Shown here one piece after another: positions 1-6,907 of a stretch of DNA of 12,676 bases; within the stretch, counting starts at the first letter, position 1; each line of letters opens with the position of its first letter. The DNA comes from GCA-2718845 sp913041905. GTDB taxonomy: Bacteria; Pseudomonadota; Gammaproteobacteria; GCA-002705445; GCA-002716945. A program made the translations under genes and the position numbers. The stretch spans positions 1 to 12,676 of the forward strand of contig CAJWJQ010000032.1 in the NCBI GenBank assembly GCA_913041905.1, read 5' to 3'. The notes below the pieces were generated by a model. That model saw only the letters and a list, made by a program, of their open reading frames with translations, was not told the DNA's origin and made no database searches.

Positions 1-532
1 AACCAACAACTAAGCCTCCAACTCCTCCAAATGCCAATAACCCTGATATGCTTAAGCCTAACTCTTGCATTATAATTAATGCAGCAATAATTATAATGAT
101 TATTTTAAAAATTCTTATGGTTATTTCATAAGTTTGTTCAATAAGTATTGGGTCATCTTCTTTTTTTAAGTTTTTTAAAAAAGATTTTTTATTATAGTAT
201 CCACTAAGAATCCTTACTAAGGACCATGAAACTAATAAAACTATTAATAAATAAATTATTTTAGAAGTATTAAATGATGAGATAAATTCATGATAATGGT
301 TAAGTTTTTCAATAATCAAAGATAGAGATATTAATATAATTAAATAAGTTGTAGGTTTTCTTAATGCTTCTATGATTATGTCATCAAATTCAGTGGATGT
401 TTTTTCAGAAATTCCAGATAAAATCATTACCAATTTATTCTTTATAAATAATAAGAAAAAACCAATGAGAGCAATAATAGTTATTTGCGCCGACAAGTCT
501 GTTCCAAATACTGTGTTAATTATATTATTCAT
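1..532 (-). CDS. MscS-family mechanosensitive ion channel, N-terminal part (3' end outside window)
   Basis: The frame opens with ATG at 532-530 and runs without a stop to the window edge, giving 177 residues. Hydrophobic segments lie at about 16-34, 60-78, 91-109 and 137-157. They are followed by a glycine-rich stretch (QELGLSISGLLAFGGVGG, 156-173) typical of the start of the MscS pore helix. A polar segment with DD at 50-51 before the second membrane segment (TEFDDIIIEALRKP) is common in MscS relatives that have extra N-terminal helices. These channels sit in the inner membrane and release solutes on hypo-osmotic shock. The start overlaps the end of nagZ by 8 bp, which suggests translational coupling. 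Only a weak purine-rich stretch (AAAGAAA) lies upstream. The C-terminal beta and vestibule domains are not visible, so the subfamily (small MscS, YbdG/MscM-like or other) cannot be decided. Confidence 0.85.
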   Translation of the reverse strand, partial: MNNIINTVFGTDLSAQITIIALIGFFLLFIKNKLVMILSGISEKTSTEFDDIIIEALRKPTTYLIILISLSLIIEKLNHYHEFISSFNTSKIIYLLIVLLVSWSLVRILSGYYNKKSFLKNLKKEDDPILIEQTYEITIRIFKIIIIIIAALIIMQELGLSISGLLAFGGVGGLVVG

Positions 533-1601
533 ATTTCTTTATTATATTTTCTAGTGATATTTTATATTTATCAATATGTTTTAAATCTTTTTTTGCTAAT
601 ACTATATCACACATCATATCATGGTTTTTTTCATAATGTTCAATGATATTTTTAGTAAGGTAATTCTCTAAAAAATATTTATATGATAGATTTTGTTTTA
701 TTAACATATTATTTTGCATAGTTGTGGCAATAATAAATCTGCATCCTGCATTTAATGCTAAGAGTACTCTTTCCTCGCATGTAACTTCTATCCCGTTAAT
801 AAATTTTGCAGAGTGCATTTCAAGATCATCGCTAATAAAACATATTTTACTATTTGTTGGAAATATTGTCTTAATTTTTTCTTGCAATAACTTTTTTGAA
901 TATGTTGTTATATAATTATCAATTGCTTTATAAATAACATGATTGGTCATAATTGGTATTTGATGATTTTTTACTAATTCCTGAAAAGGTTTTATGTCAG
1001 TATCTATAAGTTCATTAAAAGTTACATCGGATACGCAGTTCTCAATGTGACTATCAGTAGTGACTCTACCATGGCCTGGGTAATGTTTAAGTACTGGGAG
1101 TATTCCACCAGATAAACAACCTATAATATATTTATTAGCTAACTCAATAACATCTACAGGATTATTTCCAAATGTTCTATCTTTAAGTAATTTATTATCT
1201 TTATCATGGTTTAAATCTACTACAGGTGAAAAATTAATATCAAAACCTATTTCAGATAACTCGTGTCCGGCAATATATCCTGAGCTATAAGCAACATCAT
1301 ATTTAAGTTTGTTATTTTTTATTTGAGATATATATTCAAAGCTTGGTAAATGAGTGAAATTATCTATCAATCTTTGTATTCTCCCTCCTTCATGATCAAT
1401 TGTAATTAATAAATTATCTTTTATACTTTTAAGTTCATCAATCAACGCAGTAAGTTGATTTTTAGAAGAATAATTGTGAGTGAAAAGTATAACCCCTCCA
1501 ATCAATTTATGCTTAATAATAGATCTCTCATTATCAGATAATCTAGTATTGTCGATATTTATTATAAGAGGTCCAATGTTTTTACAATTAGTTGATGGCA
1601 T
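525..1601 (-). CDS. nagZ: Beta-N-acetylhexosaminidase NagZ (glycoside hydrolase family 3)
   Basis: NagZ is a cytoplasmic enzyme that removes GlcNAc from GlcNAc-1,6-anhydro-muropeptides during peptidoglycan recycling. The 358 residues are close to the 341 of E. coli. Visible motifs are the substrate-binding TIDHEGGRIQRL at 67-78, RTFG at 142-145, KHYPGHG at 172-178, and the loop DSH at 183-185, whose Asp-His pair is the acid/base dyad in NagZ-type GH3 enzymes. SDDLEM at 257-262 has D258 as the expected nucleophile. The usual DQEGG reads DHEGG, a mild change. It is a single-domain GH3 without signal peptide, as expected for NagZ. The ATG at 1601 is preceded by a good AGGA ribosome site at about 1608-1611, which overlaps the ispF stop codon; the gap to ispF is 8 bp. 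No other recycling or beta-lactamase regulator genes are in view. Confidence 0.94.
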   Translation of the reverse strand: MPSTNCKNIGPLIINIDNTRLSDNERSIIKHKLIGGVILFTHNYSSKNQLTALIDELKSIKDNLLITIDHEGGRIQRLIDNFTHLPSFEYISQIKNNKLKYDVAYSSGYIAGHELSEIGFDINFSPVVDLNHDKDNKLLKDRTFGNNPVDVIELANKYIIGCLSGGILPVLKHYPGHGRVTTDSHIENCVSDVTFNELIDTDIKPFQELVKNHQIPIMTNHVIYKAIDNYITTYSKKLLQEKIKTIFPTNSKICFISDDLEMHSAKFINGIEVTCEERVLLALNAGCRFIIATTMQNNMLIKQNLSYKYFLENYLTKNIIEHYEKNHDMMCDIVLAKKDLKHIDKYKISLENIIKKYE

Positions 1602-1609
1602 AATCTTTC

Positions 1610-2173
1610 CTAAAAGTCTCTAAGAGATGTTATGCAATAACAGGTAACTCCTTGCCCTTTACCAATAAAACCAAGAGATTCTGAAGTTGACGCCTTAATA
1701 TTAAACATATTTTCGTTATTATAAGTGGTTGATAGTTTTACTATCCTTTTCCTAGAAAACTCACTGTCTTTAAGTAAGCTTACTTCTTCAAGATGGTCAT
1801 GGATAGCATTATCAAATATTTTAATAAGATTAGCTTTCATCTTAAGTTTATATTTTGATATTTTTGGAGAGTCTAACATTAGAGTAATATCAAGGTTATT
1901 AATAGTTAAATCCATTGATAATGCTTTAGCAAGAGCAAAATTAATAATAATTGCACTATTAAGGTTTTTATTTTTTGAATCAGCATCAGGGAAATGATCA
2001 CCTATATCACCACCTCCAATAGCACCCAGTATAGAATCAGCTACTGCATGATATATTATATCGCCATCAGAATGGGCTTTGATTGATACTTTTGAAGGTA
2101 TATCTATACCTCCCAGTCTGATTGATTTTCCAGGAATTAATTGGTGTGTATCAATACCTAACCCTACTCTCAT
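1610..2173 (-). CDS. ispF: 2-C-methyl-D-erythritol 2,4-cyclodiphosphate synthase with an internal insertion
   Basis: IspF cyclises CDP-methylerythritol 2-phosphate to MEcPP and releases CMP, in the cytosolic MEP isoprenoid pathway. Metal ligands D8, H10 and H42 fall at the same positions as in E. coli, with AHSDGD at 33-38 and DIGDHFPD at 56-63. DITLMLDSPK at 95-104 and KASTSESLGFIGKGQG at 160-175 carry the nucleotide and active-site residues T163 and E165. The protein has 187 residues against about 157-160 in the family. The excess is about 30 residues between the helix ending near F120 and the strand FNIKAS at 157-162. By my hand alignment the downstream catalytic residues are shifted by exactly 30 (E165 against E. 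coli E135). The start ATG shares one base with the ispD stop (TAATG), so translation is probably coupled; there is no clear Shine-Dalgarno site. Confidence 0.96.
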   Translation of the reverse strand: MRVGLGIDTHQLIPGKSIRLGGIDIPSKVSIKAHSDGDIIYHAVADSILGAIGGGDIGDHFPDADSKNKNLNSAIIINFALAKALSMDLTINNLDITLMLDSPKISKYKLKMKANLIKIFDNAIHDHLEEVSLLKDSEFSRKRIVKLSTTYNNENMFNIKASTSESLGFIGKGQGVTCYCITSLRDF

Positions 2174-2856
2174 TAATTTGACATCAAGTCTGATAAGACT
2201 TTTAGATCCTCTTTATATGTTAATTTTATATTTCTAGGTGATGATATCATAATTTTTACTTTATAAGAATTTATATACATCGCCTCAAGTTCATCATCAA
2301 TTTCGATTTTATTTTTTATAACCTTTTTATAAGAATCAAATAATTTTAAAAAATTAAATATCTGCGGGGTAAATGATAAAAACATATTGTCTCTTTTAAT
2401 GTTATCTATAACCGTTAATTCTTTATTTAAAATTTTTAAGGCGTTAGTAAGCGGATAACCTAGCCCAATCCCTGTTTTTAAACCATTAGAACATTTAATA
2501 AGTTTCTTTATATCTGACATATCTACACAAGGTCTTGCGCAATCATGTATAATAATATTCTTAGTTTTAGTAGTATCTTTGTTAATATAAGACAATGCTT
2601 TATAAACTGATTTGGTTCTTGTAGGGCCACCATTTATTATAGTTAAACGAGATTTTTGTTTAATATGATTAAGGGCTAATTTTTTTGATACAACAACGTA
2701 TATATTTCGTATTTGTTTTTCTTTTAAGAAATAATCAATTGAAGTATTAATTAAATTTTTCCCATTAATTTTAACTAATTGCTTAAGGTTATTTTTAGAA
2801 TATCTTTTACTTGCGCCTGCGGCTAAAATAATAACATCACATAAGTTATTTTTCAT
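2173..2856 (-). CDS. ispD: 2-C-methyl-D-erythritol 4-phosphate cytidylyltransferase
   Basis: IspD transfers CMP from CTP to MEP, giving CDP-methylerythritol, the step two before IspF. At 227 residues it is near the 236 of E. coli. The nucleotide-binding start LAAGASKRYS (11-20) is present, with R18 and K25 matching E. coli R20 and K27. GGPTR (76-80), HDCARP (104-109), R155 in IKRDN, TPQ (163-165), IDDE (186-189) and K211 in IKLTYKEDL also match; K211 corresponds to E. coli K213. Two conserved spots differ: PKQ reads LKQ, and the usual PVxDTxK reads PLTNALK (135-141), which replaces the Thr equivalent to E. coli T140 by A139. The start overlaps the ftsB end by 11 bp and the stop overlaps ispF by 1 bp. 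IspF directly downstream supports the assignment over other NTP transferases. Activity is likely but altered kinetics cannot be excluded. Confidence 0.94.
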   Translation of the reverse strand: MKNNLCDVIILAAGASKRYSKNNLKQLVKINGKNLINTSIDYFLKEKQIRNIYVVVSKKLALNHIKQKSRLTIINGGPTRTKSVYKALSYINKDTTKTKNIIIHDCARPCVDMSDIKKLIKCSNGLKTGIGLGYPLTNALKILNKELTVIDNIKRDNMFLSFTPQIFNFLKLFDSYKKVIKNKIEIDDELEAMYINSYKVKIMISSPRNIKLTYKEDLKVLSDLMSN

Positions 2857-3124
2857 TTCTTATAATTTGAAAAAATGTTTCATTTTTTTTAATGAATCCA
2901 AATTTTTCTCTTGCATATATTTCTAATATTTTATCGCTACTTTGAAGATTTTTAATTTCAGATTTTAAGTATTTGTTTTTATTTTTATAATCCAATGATT
3001 TAGCGTTATGCTCACTTAATTTATTATTTAAATTTATATAAGTAAATATACTATTATCGCCAATTAATAAAGAGTATTGAAGGCTAACAAATATTAAAAA
3101 ACAAATTGAATAAAAAATTCTCAT
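2846..3124 (-). CDS. ftsB: Cell division protein FtsB
   Basis: FtsB is a small bitopic inner-membrane protein that joins FtsL and FtsQ in the divisome and helps activate septal wall synthesis. The 92 residues (E. coli has 103) show a short N-terminus, a membrane segment at about 3-21, and the family signature LQYSLLIGDNSIF at 15-27, close to the E. coli sequence LQYSLWFGKNGI. A polar, Asn/Lys-rich coiled-coil region follows at about 30-62. The conserved membrane-distal part AREKFGFIKKNETFF spans 71-85. The position between eno and ispD is the classical gammaproteobacterial one. The ATG overlaps the eno stop in an ATGA arrangement, and the 3' end overlaps ispD by 11 bp, so expression is probably coupled on both sides. 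Confidence 0.94.
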   Translation of the reverse strand: MRIFYSICFLIFVSLQYSLLIGDNSIFTYINLNNKLSEHNAKSLDYKNKNKYLKSEIKNLQSSDKILEIYAREKFGFIKKNETFFQIIRNEK

Positions 3125-4401
3125 TTAAGCCACTTATCAAAAACATGGTTAGAATTAAATAAAGATGACCCTATCTTTTCTTCTATTCTCAACAATCTGT
3201 TATATTTAGCAGTTCTGTCCGACCTAGACAATGATCCAGTTTTAATTTGTCCTGAAGACATTCCAACGCTTAAATCAGATATTGTTGTATCTTCTGTCTC
3301 ACCAGATCTGTGAGATATAATAAAATTATAATTGTTCTCTTTAGCTATATTAATAGTTTCTATGGTTTCACTGATAGTTCCAATCTGGTTGAATTTGATT
3401 AAAATTGAATTTGCAATTTTATTTTCGATTCCTTTTTTTAAAATGGAAGGGTTTGTAACAAAAATATCATCTCCAACTAACTGAACTTGAGAGCCTAGTG
3501 CTTCTGTCAGTAAAGACCAGCCCTGCCAATCATCTTCAGCCATTCCATCTTCAATGCTTAGTATTGGATAATTTTTACACATTATTTCTAAGTATTGGCA
3601 AAAAGATTTGCTGTCATAAGTCTTGCCGTCTGTTAATAAATATTGGTTATTATTATAAAACTCAGAGCTTGCAACATCTAAACCTAGAAAAACTTCTTTC
3701 CCTGGCTTGTAGCCAGATGCATTAATTGCATCAATAATAATATCGAGTGCTTCTTCATTAGATTTAATATTAGGAGCAAACCCACCTTCATCACCAACTG
3801 CTGTAGTGTATGAGAATTTTGATAATATCTCTTTTAAATTATGAAATATTTCTACACCAGCTCTCAAACTATCTTTAAATGAATCAAAACCAAGAGGGAG
3901 TATCATAAACTCTTGAAAATCAAGGCTGTTATCAGCGTGCGCACCCCCATTTAAGATATTCATCAGCGGAACAGGCAATGAATAATCAACACTATTGCTA
4001 AATATTTCATATAATTCTAAATTACGAGACGAAGCCATTGCATGTGAAAAGGCAAGCGAAACAGCTAAAATTGCGTTAGCACCTAATCTTTCCTTGTTCT
4101 CGGTTCCATCAAGATTAATGAGAAAATTATCTAATGTTTCTTGCTCATCATATTGATTATTAATAATTTTATTTTTAATTTCATTGTTAACATTGTCAAT
4201 TGCAGCATATACAGACTTACCTAAAAATTTACTTTTATCTCCATCTCTTAGCTCAAGTGCTTCTAATTTTCCTGTTGAAGCTCCAGATGGAGCTATTCCA
4301 CGCCCCTCTGCTCCACAGTCAAGCCGTAAATCTACTTCTATAGTTGGATTACCACGTGAATCTAGTATCTGCCGTGCTTGCACTTTTTTAATTATACTCA
4401 A
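3121..4401 (-). CDS. eno: Enolase (phosphopyruvate hydratase), TTG start
   Basis: Enolase interconverts 2-phosphoglycerate and phosphoenolpyruvate in glycolysis and gluconeogenesis. The 426 residues compare with 432 in E. coli. Visible elements are DSRGNPT (14-20), GGAHADN (152-158), E164, the acid/base E205 in GDEGG, metal ligands D242, E284 and D311, the catalytic base K336 in LIKFNQIG, SHRSGETED (363-371) and K387 in IKTGS. The first codon is TTG at 4401-4399. This start is supported by a GGAG ribosome site six bases upstream and by exact N-terminal agreement with the family (MSxI...RxIxDSRGNPT). It lies 3 bp after kdsA and overlaps ftsB by 4 bp. PEP, its product, is a substrate of the neighbouring KdsA, although the pairing may simply reflect ancestral order. 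Function is certain. Confidence 0.99.
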   Translation of the reverse strand: MSIIKKVQARQILDSRGNPTIEVDLRLDCGAEGRGIAPSGASTGKLEALELRDGDKSKFLGKSVYAAIDNVNNEIKNKIINNQYDEQETLDNFLINLDGTENKERLGANAILAVSLAFSHAMASSRNLELYEIFSNSVDYSLPVPLMNILNGGAHADNSLDFQEFMILPLGFDSFKDSLRAGVEIFHNLKEILSKFSYTTAVGDEGGFAPNIKSNEEALDIIIDAINASGYKPGKEVFLGLDVASSEFYNNNQYLLTDGKTYDSKSFCQYLEIMCKNYPILSIEDGMAEDDWQGWSLLTEALGSQVQLVGDDIFVTNPSILKKGIENKIANSILIKFNQIGTISETIETINIAKENNYNFIISHRSGETEDTTISDLSVGMSSGQIKTGSLSRSDRTAKYNRLLRIEEKIGSSLFNSNHVFDKWLK

Positions 4402-4411
4402 GTATTACTCC
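4399..4411 (-). promoter_or_regulatory. Ribosome binding site and TTG start of eno
   Basis: On the minus strand GGAG (4411-4408) is followed by six bases (TAATAC) and then TTG. The GGAG overlaps the last codon of kdsA and the spacer contains its TAA stop. This is one of the best Shine-Dalgarno matches in the window and decides the eno start, since no ATG lies at the position that the conserved N-terminus requires. Confidence 0.8.
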
Positions 4412-5208
4412 ATATCTTTAACAACAGCATTAATTTTAATAACTTGATTTATAAGTTCTTCCATATTGCTGATTTTTAAAGAATTTTTTCCGTCACTAAT
4501 TGCTTTATCAGGGCTTGGGTGAGTCTCAATAAATAATGCATCAATGCCAACAGCCGTAGCTGCTTTTGCTAAAGTAGGTATATATTCACTTTCTCCTCCA
4601 GAACCAGTATCATTTATTCCAGGCTGTTGAACGGAATGAGATGCATCGTATACCACTGGACATTTTGTTTCTCTTAAAACTACCAATGATCTCATATCAG
4701 ATATAAGATTATTATACCCAAAACTAACACCTCTTTCGCAAACATATATATTGTTATTTCCTGTAGATTTTGCCTTATTAACAACATTAATCATCTCTTT
4801 TGGCGATAGAAATTGACCTTTTTTTATATTTACGGGTTTCATTGATGAAGCTACTTTTAAAATAAAGTTTGTTTGTCTGCACAAAAAAGCAGGTGTTTGA
4901 AGAATGTCGACACAATCAGCTACTTCATCAATTGGTGTGTCTTCATGGACATCTGTTAAGACTGGTACTTTAAAAGTATTTTTTATTTTTTCCAATATTT
5001 GTAGACCTTTTTCCATACCCACTCCTCTTTTAGCATCAACAGATGATCTATTAGCTTTATCAAAAGAAGCTTTAAATATATAAGATATAGGCATATCCCT
5101 GGTAAGAGTACACATAAAATCAGCAATTTTCATTGAAGATTCTTCTGATTCTATTGCGCATGGCCCTGAAATTAGAGTTAAGTTTTTTGATTTACCTATA
5201 GTAATCAT
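4405..5208 (-). CDS. kdsA: 3-deoxy-D-manno-octulosonate 8-phosphate synthase, metal-dependent type
   Basis: KdsA condenses PEP with arabinose 5-phosphate to KDO 8-phosphate, a precursor of the inner core of lipopolysaccharide. The diagnostic KASFDKANRSS motif spans 46-56, with AFLCRQT at 107-113, NIKKGQF at 127-133 and YDASHSVQQPG at 187-197. Unlike E. coli, which has Asn, the N-terminal motif is GPCAIES with Cys at 17. C17, H191, E228 and D239 have the same spacing as the metal ligands of the Aquifex aeolicus enzyme (C11, H185, E222, D233), so this belongs to the metal-dependent class. Length is 267 residues against 284 in E. coli, with a shorter C-terminus. The gene starts 2 bp after the pyrG stop; a GGA-containing purine run lies about 13 bases upstream inside pyrG. 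It implies an LPS-bearing outer membrane. Confidence 0.97.
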   Translation of the reverse strand: MITIGKSKNLTLISGPCAIESEESSMKIADFMCTLTRDMPISYIFKASFDKANRSSVDAKRGVGMEKGLQILEKIKNTFKVPVLTDVHEDTPIDEVADCVDILQTPAFLCRQTNFILKVASSMKPVNIKKGQFLSPKEMINVVNKAKSTGNNNIYVCERGVSFGYNNLISDMRSLVVLRETKCPVVYDASHSVQQPGINDTGSGGESEYIPTLAKAATAVGIDALFIETHPSPDKAISDGKNSLKISNMEELINQVIKINAVVKDME

Positions 5209-5210
5209 GA

Positions 5211-6833
5211 TTAATTTATTTTCCTTTCTAAAGAAGCTGATATAAAACCATTAAATAAAGGGTGTCCTTCTATTGGTGAGGATGTAAACTCTGGATGAAA
5301 TTGACAAGCTAAATACCACGGGTGATTTTTAAGTTCTATAATTTCTATCAAATTTCCTTTTTTTGATATGCCACTAAAAATTAAACCACTATCATTGAAG
5401 TAATTTACAAAATTGCTATTAACTTCATATCTATGTCTATGTCGTTCTTTTACAGTTAATTTTTTATACATTTTATATGCAAGAGAATTTTTTTCTATAT
5501 TACAAGTTTGTGAGCCTAGCCTCATGGTTCCGCCTAAATTATTTTTATCTACAATGATATTTTTTCCAGAACTATCTTTCCATTCTTCAACTAATGCAAT
5601 TACTGGGTTTTTTGTTTTTATATCAAATTCAGTGCTATTAGCCTTGGCAAGTTTAATAACATTTCTAGAAAATTCTATAATTGATATCTGCAGACCTAAA
5701 CAAATACCAAAGTATGGTATGTTGTTAGTTCTTGCAAAATTTGCTGCCAATACTTTCCCTTCTATTCCTCTGTCACCAAAACCTCCCGGGACTAATATGC
5801 CACTCATTTCTCTAAGAGTTTTTATATTTTTTTTATTAATTTTTTCTGAGTCTAAGTATTGTATATCGACTGTTACTCCATTTATTATTCCAGCATGATA
5901 TAAAGCTTCATTAAGTGATTTATATGAATCCTCAAGATCAACATATTTTCCAATCATGGCAATTTTTATTACTTTTTTACATTTACTAACTTTTTTTCTA
6001 TAATCTTGCCATGGTTTTAAATTAAGAGGTTTGCTTTTAATTTTTAATTTAGACAACATGTAATTGTCAATATTTTGTTCTTTTAACAATATGGGTATAT
6101 CATAGATTGATTTTGCATCAACAGCTGAGAATACAGCGTCTTTTGAAACATTTGTAAATAATGCTAACTTTTCTTTTAACTTGTTATTTATTTTATCTTT
6201 TCCTCTACATAATAGAATGTCTGGTTGTATTCCAATTGATCTTAATTCTTTAACTGAATGTTGAGTTGGTTTAGTTTTAATTTCTTTTGTGACTTCTATG
6301 TATGGTAATAAAGTCAAGTGAATAAATAAAGCCTTTGACTCACCTAACTCCAAGCTAAACTGCCTTATAGCTTCAAGAAATGGAAGAGACTCAATATCAC
6401 CAACAGTCCCTCCGACTTCCACAAATGCAATATCAGATTTTTTTGAACCAATTTTTATTAATTTTTTTATTTCATCAGTAATATGTGGAATCACCTGTAC
6501 AGTGCTACCCAAATAATCACCTTTTCTCTCTTTATTAATAACATTAGAATATACTCTACCAGCCGTAACATTGCTGTCTTGCGACATTTGGATTCCAACA
6601 AATCTTTCGTAATGACCTAAATCCAAGTCAGTTTCTGCCCCATCATCAGTTACAAATACTTCTCCGTGCTGAATTGGACTCATTGTGCCAGGATCTAAAT
6701 TAATATATGGGTCCAATTTTTGCAGTGAAACCTTAAATCCTCTTAATTTGAATAGTGACGCTAGGGAGGCGGCCGCTATACCCTTTCCAAGGGAAGATAC
6801 AACTCCACCAGTGATAAATACATATCTTGTCAT
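5211..6833 (-). CDS. pyrG: CTP synthase (glutamine-hydrolysing)
   Basis: PyrG aminates UTP to CTP using ATP and glutamine in the cytosol, and forms tetramers and filaments in other bacteria. It has 540 residues (E. coli 545). The N-terminal synthetase domain (about 1-265) has the P-loop-like GGVVSSLGKG at 9-18, KLDPYIN at 39-45, and the strongly conserved stretches around 53-78 and 139-147 (EVGGTVGD). The class I glutamine amidotransferase domain (about 288-536) has the oxyanion segment PGGFGDRG (349-356). Its triad is C378 in FGICLG, H513 and E515 in HPEF. The start matches the family N-terminus (TRYVFITGG). It follows the longest intergenic gap here (74 bp after tilS), so a separate promoter is possible. 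No strong ribosome site is seen, only GGTAG shortly upstream. Confidence 0.99.
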   Translation of the reverse strand: MTRYVFITGGVVSSLGKGIAAASLASLFKLRGFKVSLQKLDPYINLDPGTMSPIQHGEVFVTDDGAETDLDLGHYERFVGIQMSQDSNVTAGRVYSNVINKERKGDYLGSTVQVIPHITDEIKKLIKIGSKKSDIAFVEVGGTVGDIESLPFLEAIRQFSLELGESKALFIHLTLLPYIEVTKEIKTKPTQHSVKELRSIGIQPDILLCRGKDKINNKLKEKLALFTNVSKDAVFSAVDAKSIYDIPILLKEQNIDNYMLSKLKIKSKPLNLKPWQDYRKKVSKCKKVIKIAMIGKYVDLEDSYKSLNEALYHAGIINGVTVDIQYLDSEKINKKNIKTLREMSGILVPGGFGDRGIEGKVLAANFARTNNIPYFGICLGLQISIIEFSRNVIKLAKANSTEFDIKTKNPVIALVEEWKDSSGKNIIVDKNNLGGTMRLGSQTCNIEKNSLAYKMYKKLTVKERHRHRYEVNSNFVNYFNDSGLIFSGISKKGNLIEIIELKNHPWYLACQFHPEFTSSPIEGHPLFNGFISASLERKIN

Positions 6834-6855
6834 ACTTTACTACCAAGAGTATAGA

Positions 6856-6863
6856 CGATATCG
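6856..6863. repeat. Short palindrome CGATATCG upstream of pyrG
   Basis: An 8-bp perfect palindrome lies in the tilS-pyrG gap, 23 bp before the pyrG start. The flanks do not extend the symmetry well. Two CpG steps stand out in an AT-rich gap. It could be an operator half or chance; no function can be assigned from sequence. Confidence 0.2.
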
Positions 6864-6872
6864 AGAAGGAAA

Positions 6873-6901
6873 TATATATTTTTTATAACCAAAAAAAGTA
6901 A
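6873..6901 (-). promoter_or_regulatory. Candidate sigma70-type promoter for pyrG
   Basis: In the only sizeable non-coding gap, the minus strand has TTACTT (6901-6896), a 17-bp spacer, then TATATA (6878-6873). Initiation would fall near 6866, giving a leader of about 33 bases before the pyrG ATG. An alternative -10, TATACT (6853-6848), has no good -35. Such matches are frequent in DNA this AT-rich, so the call is tentative. It rests mainly on the gap being the best place for an internal promoter. Confidence 0.25.
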
Positions 6902-6907
6902 GAAATT

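Noticed and set aside
372..554. Plus-strand 60-codon open frame at the left end
   Set aside because: It is antisense to the MscS-family reading frame and the nagZ end, and resembles low-complexity complement sequence.
1706..1813. Frameshift, intein or broken gene explaining the longer IspF
   Set aside because: Family motifs flank the extra segment in a single frame, no stop codon occurs, and 30 residues is far too short for an intein.
1725..1997. Plus-strand open frame opposite ispF
   Set aside because: Antisense shadow of ispF, including its conserved 5' half; no family resemblance or ribosome site.
5413..5898. Plus-strand open frame of 161 codons opposite pyrG
   Set aside because: It lies entirely antisense to the well-conserved pyrG coding region; the product is a run of Leu/Phe/Ile/Ser residues as expected from the complement of an AT-rich gene, with no recognisable motif.
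6880..6907. Rho-independent terminator after tilS
   Set aside because: There are T and A runs, but no GC-rich hairpin precedes a T run on the minus strand.
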